Below, in pieces: positions 23,219 to 28,302 of a stretch of 28,302 nucleotides of DNA. The notes beneath the pieces are model-generated. The model was not told the origin of the DNA. It ran no database searches and worked only from the letters and a program-made list of their open reading frames with translations. Position 1 is the stretch's first letter, and each line of letters opens with the position of its first letter. This DNA comes from Lysobacterales bacterium CG_4_10_14_3_um_filter_64_11 (GTDB lineage: Bacteria > Pseudomonadota > Gammaproteobacteria > Xanthomonadales > Xanthomonadaceae): positions 1 through 28,302 of the forward strand of contig PFJA01000018.1 in NCBI GenBank assembly GCA_002782905.1, read 5' to 3'. The position numbers and the translations under genes are program-made.

Positions 23219-23680
23219 ATGAAACATTCCCGTAGCGATGGCATCGACCCGGCGGCGCGTTCGCGCTCGCGGCGGCGGGCCTTGCAGGCCATCTATGCCT
23301 GGCAGTTGGCGGGGGCGCCGATCGAGTCGCTGCTCGCGCAGTTTCGCAGCGAGCAGGATATGGAAATCGCCGATCTGGCGTATTTCGAGGAATTGGTCAG
23401 TGGCGTGATTCGCCATTGCGCGCAGCTTGATGAAGCCTTCCAGGGTTACCTTGATCGCACCGTTGCCGAGGTCGATCCGATCGAGCGCGCGGTGTTGCGC
23501 ATCGCCACCTTCGAGCTGATTTATCGGCTCGATGTGCCGTATCGGGTGGTGATCAACGAGGCGATTGAAATCACCAAGCGCTTTGGTGCCGATCACGGCC
23601 ACAGCTACATCAATGGCGTGCTCGACAAGGCCGCCGCACAGTATCGCGCCGCCGAAGCGCAGTCGCCGCGTGGGCGGTGA
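23219..23680 (+). CDS. nusB: Transcription antitermination protein NusB
   Basis: NusB, 153 residues, binds boxA RNA with NusE/S10 in rRNA antitermination. The helical signature is present: RSRSRRRALQAIYAWQ at about 16-31, FEELVSGVIRH, and PIERAVLRIATFELIY with VVINEAIEITKRFG and YINGVLDKAA in the C-terminal half. The frame is open from 23048 within ribH, but the ATG at 23219 has AGGAG (23206-23210) 8 bp upstream and gives the usual N-terminus. The ribH-nusB adjacency is widespread in proteobacteria. Confidence 0.96.
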   Translation: MKHSRSDGIDPAARSRSRRRALQAIYAWQLAGAPIESLLAQFRSEQDMEIADLAYFEELVSGVIRHCAQLDEAFQGYLDRTVAEVDPIERAVLRIATFELIYRLDVPYRVVINEAIEITKRFGADHGHSYINGVLDKAAAQYRAAEAQSPRGR

Positions 23681-23696
23681 TGCGCATCACGCTCGT

Positions 23697-23863
23697 GCCG
23701 AGTCCCTAGTCGCAGGTCGGCTCAAGGCGCTTGATCCGACCTACGAGAGCGTCGCAAGCTTGTCGTCCCGAGTCCCGAGTCCGTAGGATGGGTAGAGCGC
23801 TGCGAAACCCATCAATGCCCGCGTCCCGCGTCCAGAGCCCAGAGTCCTGAGTCCCGACCCATC
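23697..23863. repeat. REP-like hairpins and 'agtccc' repeats between nusB and thiL
   Basis: Three repeat types fill this gap. First, 23714-23742 is a hairpin with AGGTCGG/CCGACCT outer arms and TCAAG/CTTGA inner arms, related to the pair at 17522-17626. Second, 23783-23813 is a GTAGGATGGGTAGAG...CGAAACCCATC element, matching 9431. Third, imperfect iterations of agtcc/gtccc occur at about 23700-23706, 23764-23782 and 23821-23860. The last type resembles intergenic filler common in xanthomonad genomes. No gene is supported here. Confidence 0.7.
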
Positions 23864-24826
23864 ATGCTCGAATTTGATCTGATCGCCCGCATCCGTGAGC
23901 GGGCATCGCTGCGCGCCGATGTGCTGCTCGGCATCGGTGATGATGCCGCGTTGTTGCGGATGCCAGCCGGGCAGGTGTTGGCGGTGAGCTGCGACACCCT
24001 CAATGCCGGTGTGCACTTCGCCGCCGATGCGGTGGCAACGGACATCGGCCACAAGGCGCTGGCAGTGAACCTCAGCGATCTGGCGGCGATGGCGGCACAG
24101 CCGGCGTGGTGCATGCTGTCATTGTCGCTGCCGGCCGCCGATGGCAATTGGCTCGATGCTTTTCTGGATGGCTTTCTGGCGCTGGCACAGAGCCACGATA
24201 TTGTGCTGGTTGGCGGCGACACCACGCGCGGGCCGTTGTCGATCAGCGTCACCGTGCATGGCTGGGTGCCCGAAGCGCTGGCCTTGCGCCGCGCCGGTGC
24301 CCAGGCCGGCGACGAACTGTGGCTGACCGGCAGTGTTGGCGACGCCGCTGCTGCGCTGGCGTTGCGTACCACGCTGCGTACGGTTGACCCGTTCCTGGCG
24401 GCACGCCTGGATCGGCCCACGCCACGGGTGGCGGTGGGGCTGGCGTTGCGCGGTCTGGCGCATGCCGCGATCGATGTCTCCGATGGCCTGCTCGCCGATC
24501 TGGGCCATGTGCTGGCCGCGAGCGGAGTGGGTGCGCAAGTCGATCTCGCCGGTCTGCCGACCTCAACGGCATTGGCCGCAGCCACCAGCGAATCCGAGCG
24601 TTGGCCGCTGCAACTGGGCGGCGGCGATGATTACGAGCTGTGTTTCACCGCTGCGCCCGCGCAGCACGACGCGATCAGCGCCGCGCTGGCCGCCACTGCC
24701 ACGCCGGCGCAGGTGATCGGCTGCATCACGGCACAATCAGGGGTGCGCGTGCTGGCCGCTGATGGCAGTGTGTACCGCCCGCCACAACGCGGCTATCAGC
24801 ACTTCCGTGGGCACGCCCATGGTTAG
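23864..24826 (+). CDS. thiL: Thiamine-monophosphate kinase
   Basis: ThiL, 320 residues, phosphorylates thiamine monophosphate to the active cofactor thiamine pyrophosphate. The N-terminal LGIGDDAALL (about 22-31), DTLNAGVHF (about 44-52), the segment HKALAVNLSDLAAMAAQP and VGGDTTRG bind nucleotide and magnesium in homologues. Later come AIDVSDGLLADLGHVL and LGGGDDYELCF. GVHF and the DLAAMAA segment are normal for the family. Its stop overlaps the pgpA start by 8 bp, and the nusB-thiL-pgpA order is typical of gammaproteobacteria. No thiamine riboswitch is visible upstream. Confidence 0.96.
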   Translation: MLEFDLIARIRERASLRADVLLGIGDDAALLRMPAGQVLAVSCDTLNAGVHFAADAVATDIGHKALAVNLSDLAAMAAQPAWCMLSLSLPAADGNWLDAFLDGFLALAQSHDIVLVGGDTTRGPLSISVTVHGWVPEALALRRAGAQAGDELWLTGSVGDAAAALALRTTLRTVDPFLAARLDRPTPRVAVGLALRGLAHAAIDVSDGLLADLGHVLAASGVGAQVDLAGLPTSTALAAATSESERWPLQLGGGDDYELCFTAAPAQHDAISAALAATATPAQVIGCITAQSGVRVLAADGSVYRPPQRGYQHFRGHAHG

Positions 24827-25304
24827 TCGGGCAGCGACGCCATGGCACCTGCTGCGCAGCCCTGCTGGCCTCATTGCCACCGGCTTCGGTGCTGGCCTGG
24901 CGCCGCGTGCGCCGGGCACTGCGGGTACGGCGCTGGCATTGCTGCCGTGGCTGGCCCTGCGCGAGTTGCCGCTCGCCGGCTATCTGTTGGCGCTGGCACT
25001 GGCATTTGCGCTCGGGGTGTGGGCCGCCAACCGGGTGATTGCCAAAATCCGGATCGAGGATCCGGGGCTGGTGGTGTGGGATGAGTTCGTTGGGCTGTGG
25101 ATCACCCTGATCGCGGCGCCGCCGGGGTGGCCGTGGATGCTGGCCGGTTTCGTGTTGTTTCGCGTGTTCGATATCGCCAAGCCGTGGCCAGTGGCGTGGG
25201 CCGATCGCACCATCAAGGGTGGCTTCGGTGCGATGTTCGACGATGCGCTGGCGGGCCTGTATGCGTTGGTGGTGATGCAGGGGTTGCGCTGGTGGTTGGT
25301 CTGA
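24819..25304 (+). CDS. pgpA: Phosphatidylglycerophosphatase A
   Basis: PgpA, 161 residues, dephosphorylates phosphatidylglycerol phosphate in the inner membrane. Family motifs are GFGAGLAPRAPGTAGT (about 22-37), VVWDEFVGLWITL (about 84-96, acidic active-site region), FRVFDIAKPWP and FDDALAGLYA. Three to four hydrophobic helices are seen, near 37-70, 86-105 and 106-122, with the last at the C-terminus. The ATG at 24819 starts 8 bp inside thiL; an earlier in-frame ATG at 24762 lies deep in thiL and is unlikely. Confidence 0.95.
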   Translation: MVSRAATPWHLLRSPAGLIATGFGAGLAPRAPGTAGTALALLPWLALRELPLAGYLLALALAFALGVWAANRVIAKIRIEDPGLVVWDEFVGLWITLIAAPPGWPWMLAGFVLFRVFDIAKPWPVAWADRTIKGGFGAMFDDALAGLYALVVMQGLRWWLV

Positions 25305-25317
25305 CACGCTGCTCCGT

Positions 25318-26352
25318 TCAGGGAGCGAACACGCCTTCGAGTTCGATATCCAGTTCGCGCCGGCAGATATCGCCGCGCAAAAACAGCACCCGCTCGCGGT
25401 GTGGCATGTGCCGCGCCACGGCCGCTTGCGTGGCAGCCAAGTCATCGCGTTGACGCACATACACGCGCAGGCTTTCGCAGCCATCCAGGGTAAACACGTG
25501 GCCGCTGCGCGTGCTGGCGATATCCAGCAACGCACGCAGGTTGGCAAAGGTTTCATCGACTTGCGCGCTGATATCGCCGCGATGCAGCGAGACATGGCCG
25601 ACAATGCTGGCGGTGCCGGACACCAGCAGCCGCTGCGCGTTGCCAGCGCCGATCAGTGCCGCGCGCGAAAACCCCGGCGACACCGGGCCGAACGCGCGCG
25701 GGTATTGCCAGGCGGGGGTCTGGCGCGGGTTCTCCAGCGCAATCCCAGCCCGGTGCGAGCACAGCGCGATCACATCGAGCCAGTGTGGTTCGCCATCGCT
25801 ACCGATGGCGGTGGCGGCCGGTGGCGGCGAATTGAACGCGGCATCCACCGCCCGCGCGCGACCCACGCAGAACCGGCGATAGCGCTCGTCGTCGCCGTCG
25901 CCAGCGTTGATCCGGGCAAAATAATTCCAGATGCGCAGGATGTAGGGCTCGCGCGATTCGCGCACGGCGCTCAGCAGGGTGCGATAGGCGCTCTGGGTAG
26001 CGGCCTCGATGCCAAGCGCACGCTCATCCACGCGCACATGCAGCGCGGCCATGCCGCCGCTACGGCGCAGGTGCAACGTGTCGGAACGGGTGTCGCTGAC
26101 GTCATCGCCGACCCGCCAGCTTTCGGCGGCAACCGGGCCGGCGAGGCGGGCGCAGGCGACATGACACAGACCCGGTGCCGGTTGCTCGAAGCCGAAGCGC
26201 AGCAATGGCTCGGCGTCACTGCACCAGTTCACTCGCAAATGCGAACGCGTCACCGCCGTCCTCGCCGCGAATGCGAATGGGTGCAAACGTTCGTAAGGTG
26301 GCGGCTGGGGGCGGGCATGGTCAAGGGAAGAAAGTATATCGTGCGCGGTCAT
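25318..26352 (-). CDS. XanB2-like chorismatase (FkbO/Hyg5 family)
   Basis: This 344-residue protein resembles the FkbO/Hyg5/XanB2 chorismatases. The marker region is EPYILRIWNYFARINAGDGDD followed by ERYRRFCVGRARAV (about 135-169), and the C-terminal half has RidA/YjgF-like strands (LLVSGTASIVGHVS, SGHVFTLDGCESLRVYV). In Xanthomonas, XanB2 cleaves chorismate to 3- and 4-hydroxybenzoate, feeding xanthomonadin pigment and ubiquinone synthesis. Which product is made here cannot be told from sequence alone. No pigment gene is adjacent. It diverges from hemF with 57 bp between the starts. Confidence 0.85.
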   Translation of the reverse strand: MTAHDILSSLDHARPQPPPYERLHPFAFAARTAVTRSHLRVNWCSDAEPLLRFGFEQPAPGLCHVACARLAGPVAAESWRVGDDVSDTRSDTLHLRRSGGMAALHVRVDERALGIEAATQSAYRTLLSAVRESREPYILRIWNYFARINAGDGDDERYRRFCVGRARAVDAAFNSPPPAATAIGSDGEPHWLDVIALCSHRAGIALENPRQTPAWQYPRAFGPVSPGFSRAALIGAGNAQRLLVSGTASIVGHVSLHRGDISAQVDETFANLRALLDIASTRSGHVFTLDGCESLRVYVRQRDDLAATQAAVARHMPHRERVLFLRGDICRRELDIELEGVFAP

Positions 26353-26409
26353 GGTTCGCCCGCGTAATCGCCACTATGATGCCGCTTTGCCGTGAGAAAT
26401 CGAATCGTC

Positions 26410-27312
26410 ATGAGCCATATCCCTGCGGTACGCGACTACCTGCATGCGTTGCAGGATCGCATTTGTCTTGCCATTGAACAGGCTGACGGCGGCGCCCGCT
26501 TCCATGAAGATGCTTGGCAGCGTCCCGAGGGCGGCGGTGGCCGTTCGCGGGTGCTCAAAAGCGGCGCGGTGTTTGAACAGGCCGGCATCGGCTTTTCGGA
26601 AGTCGCCGGCGCCGCTCTGCCGGCGTCAGCCAGCGCCCAGCGGCCACAAATTGCCGGTGCCCCGTGGCGCGCCATGGGGGTGTCGCTGGTATTCCATCCG
26701 CGCAATCCGTACCTGCCGACCACGCACATGAACGTGCGCTATTTCGAGGCACAGCCAGTGCACGGCGACGCCGTATGGTGGTTTGGTGGTGGCTTTGATC
26801 TGACCCCGTTCTATCCGTTCGCCGAGGATGTGCGCCATTGGCATCAGGTGGCACGCGATCTGTGTGCGCCGTTCGGTGGTGAGGGGCGGTACCAGGCGCA
26901 CAAGCGCTGGTGCGATGAGTATTTTTTCCTCAAGCACCGCAATGAGACCCGTGGCGTCGGTGGGTTGTTTTTCGATGATTTGAATGCGGATGGTTTTGAC
27001 CAATGCTTTGCCTATCAGCGCGCTGTCGGTGACGGTTTTCTCGATGCCTATCTGCCGTTGCTGGCGCGGCGCAAGGATCATCCCTACGGCGATGCGCAGC
27101 GGCAATTCCAGCTTTACCGGCGCGGCCGCTATGTCGAGTTCAATCTGGTCTACGATCGCGGCACCCTGTTCGGCCTGCAATCGGGCGGGCGAACGGAAAG
27201 CATTTTGATGAGCCTGCCGCCGTTGGTGCGCTGGGAATACGACTGGCAACCGCAACCCGGTTCCGCCGAGGCGGCGCTGGCCGATTACCTGCGGCCGCGC
27301 GATTGGCTTTGA
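26410..27312 (+). CDS. hemF: Oxygen-dependent coproporphyrinogen III oxidase
   Basis: HemF, 300 residues (E. coli has 299), converts coproporphyrinogen III to protoporphyrinogen IX using oxygen. Conserved features are THMNVRYFEAQP and WWFGGGFDLTPFYPF in the middle, KHRNETRGVGGLFFDDL, and the C-terminal GRYVEFNLVYDRGTLFGLQ and RTESILMSLPP. The ATG at 26410 gives the family-like N-terminus; the GTG at 26392 would add six residues. Presence of HemF implies aerobic growth. A bidirectional terminator follows. Confidence 0.97.
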   Translation: MSHIPAVRDYLHALQDRICLAIEQADGGARFHEDAWQRPEGGGGRSRVLKSGAVFEQAGIGFSEVAGAALPASASAQRPQIAGAPWRAMGVSLVFHPRNPYLPTTHMNVRYFEAQPVHGDAVWWFGGGFDLTPFYPFAEDVRHWHQVARDLCAPFGGEGRYQAHKRWCDEYFFLKHRNETRGVGGLFFDDLNADGFDQCFAYQRAVGDGFLDAYLPLLARRKDHPYGDAQRQFQLYRRGRYVEFNLVYDRGTLFGLQSGGRTESILMSLPPLVRWEYDWQPQPGSAEAALADYLRPRDWL

Positions 27313-27334
27313 GGCGAACACCCCGGAACAAAGA

Positions 27335-27368
27335 AAACCCCGCAGACCGGGGAAAGTCTGCGGGGTTT
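27335..27368 (+). terminator. Terminator of hemF
   Basis: AAACCCCGCAGAC (27335-27347) pairs perfectly with GTCTGCGGGGTTT (27356-27368) over 13 bp with an 8-base loop. The A-rich left flank and T-run mean it can work on both strands, serving hemF and the convergent plsB. Confidence 0.85.
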
Positions 27369-27375
27369 AGGGGAG

Positions 27376-27478
27376 GGGCCGAACCTGGGGAGGGGTTCGG
27401 CCCGGGTGCAACGCTCCGGGGGAACGAAGCGTTACACACGACGGGCGTTGCGCCTGTCACAAGATCAGACAAGGTCTT
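27376..27478. repeat. Four further stem-loops between hemF and plsB
   Basis: After the terminator come four more hairpins. GGGCCGAACC/GGTTCGGCCC (27376-27385 and 27394-27403) is perfect over 10 bp. AACGCT/AGCGTT lies at 27410-27415 and 27428-27433. GACGGGCG/CGCCTGTC lies at 27440-27447 and 27451-27458, with one G-U pair. AAGATC/GGTCTT lies at 27461-27466 and 27473-27478, with one G-U pair. The sequence from 27369 to 27489 is otherwise non-coding. Whether it is a structured RNA or just terminator-like DNA is unclear. Confidence 0.55.
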
Positions 27479-27489
27479 TCAAGATTAGT

Positions 27490-28302
27490 TCAATCCGGAG
27501 CTGCCGTTTCGCTGTCGGCGGGCCTGGGCAAGGTTTCGGGTGACAGTTTGATGATGGTATGACGCACTTCGCGGCCAAGGATGACCTTGGCATCGTTGGC
27601 CCATTCATGCAGCCGTTCATCAAAATCCAGGCGCGCGTTCTGATCCAGCCAGACAATGCCAAGTGCGCGCAGGCGTTGAATAAATCCGCGAAACAGGGTG
27701 CGGTCGAAGAACTCGGGCGCGGCCGGCGCGTACAGCAGCGACAGCCGCTGCGCAGTCAACTGGCACAACGATTCCAATTCCGCCGAAGTGACGGTCCCCG
27801 GGCCGTTCTTGACCAGAATGGCAATGGCGATGTAGTAGCGCTCAAATGCCTGTTGCAGGCTTTGCGCGACCACGCGCAGGCGATACACCTCGTCGGTCTG
27901 GCCCGGGCCACGGCACAAAATGGCGTTATCGGCCTCGGCTTCGAGCAGATTCTCGGCCAGCATCGCGGTGATGGTTTCTTCCAACTGGGCGGCGAACTCG
28001 GCTTCGTTCCACGGTAAAAACAGCTCGTCCTGAATGAACGGGTACAGCATGCGGCCAAGCCGGACCACGCCCTTGCGGGTCATTCGCCGGTTGTGCTGGA
28101 AGCAGCAGGCAACCCAGGCCGAGGCCACGAACAGGTGCAGCACGTTGTTGCGGTAGTACGACTGCAAGATCGCAGTCTCGCCTTCCATCGACACCACATC
28201 GCCGAGCGGGTGACGGGTGCGGGTGAGAATGCCGATCGCCTCGCCATAGCCAATGATTTGCTCGGGGCTCATCGCGGTGAGCGTGGTGCGCGGCGAAAAC
28301 GG
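27490..28302 (-). CDS. plsB: Glycerol-3-phosphate acyltransferase PlsB, C-terminal part (runs off window)
   Basis: This is the C-terminal part of PlsB, which acylates glycerol 3-phosphate at the sn-1 position in the inner membrane, the first step of phospholipid synthesis. The frame is open to the window end, so the N-terminal catalytic half (with the acyltransferase HxxxxD block) lies outside. Visible parts include ILQSYYRNNVLHLFVASAWVACCF (just after the window edge), LYPFIQDELFLPW, and a C-terminal helical region ending LHEWANDAKVILGREVRHTI. These fit the PlsB C-terminal domain. An ATG at 28272 is internal and not the true start. It is convergent with hemF. Confidence 0.92.
   Translation of the reverse strand, partial: PFSPRTTLTAMSPEQIIGYGEAIGILTRTRHPLGDVVSMEGETAILQSYYRNNVLHLFVASAWVACCFQHNRRMTRKGVVRLGRMLYPFIQDELFLPWNEAEFAAQLEETITAMLAENLLEAEADNAILCRGPGQTDEVYRLRVVAQSLQQAFERYYIAIAILVKNGPGTVTSAELESLCQLTAQRLSLLYAPAAPEFFDRTLFRGFIQRLRALGIVWLDQNARLDFDERLHEWANDAKVILGREVRHTIIKLSPETLPRPADSETAAPD

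Overview
This window is a GC-rich stretch of bacterial chromosome. It most likely comes from a gammaproteobacterium of the Xanthomonadales (Lysobacterales). Four things point there: a type II secretion (T2SS) cluster in the Xanthomonas xps gene order (G-H-I-J-K-L-M-N-D), a XanB2-like chorismatase, the ribBX-ribH-nusB-thiL-pgpA block, and intergenic REP-like and 'agtcc'-type repeats. The family or genus cannot be fixed from the sequence alone. Most genes are ordinary core genes. The accessory material lies in two places: around 11.86-13.96 kb and around 18.3-19.75 kb.

Layout. 1-227: REP-like tandem repeats. 228-1917 (minus): phaZ (intracellular PHB depolymerase) followed by trxC (thioredoxin 2), a tight pair. 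2134-9433 (plus): a nine-gene T2SS operon with four pseudopilins, GspK, the inner-membrane platform proteins L, M and XpsN-like, and the lipoprotein secretin GspD. The ATPase (gspE) and platform (gspF) genes are not adjacent. 9491-11796 (minus): a membrane-anchored FG-GAP/ASPIC beta-propeller gene overlapping by 4 bp a multi-pass membrane protein gene. 11863-12588 (minus): the 3' part of a Wadjet jetD gene, cut off by a decayed IS701-family transposase (12600-13778). Next to it is tRNA-Ala(CGC) with its terminator (13851-13961).

14040-15457 (minus): phaB and phaR, with a strong 24-bp palindrome upstream of phaB. 15550-16437 (minus): gluQ. 16616-17491 (plus): htpX, possibly with a sigma32-type promoter. 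17645-18331 (minus): a 2OG-Fe(II) oxygenase. 18332-19147: about 0.8 kb without a recognisable gene, containing a 28-bp repeat family. 19148-19744 (minus): a YajG-like lipoprotein. 19901-21397 (minus): a Ycf46-like AAA+ ATPase. 21514-25304 (plus): ribBX, ribH, nusB, thiL, pgpA. 25318-26352 (minus): a XanB2-like chorismatase, divergent from hemF (26410-27312, plus). 27335-27478: five successive hairpins between the convergent hemF and plsB. 27490-28302 (minus): the C-terminal part of plsB, running off the window.

How the genes work together. The T2SS genes encode most of one secretion machine. phaB, phaR and phaZ cover synthesis, regulation and mobilisation of polyhydroxybutyrate, so the organism probably stores PHB, although no phaC or phaA is in view. 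ribBX and ribH serve riboflavin synthesis, thiL serves thiamine pyrophosphate synthesis, pgpA and plsB serve phospholipid synthesis, hemF serves haem synthesis, and the chorismatase probably supplies hydroxybenzoates for quinone or pigment. No complete undescribed system is evident. The most notable accessory feature is the Wadjet (plasmid-defence) remnant between an inactivated IS and a tRNA gene. The least explained gene pair is the FG-GAP protein with its membrane partner.
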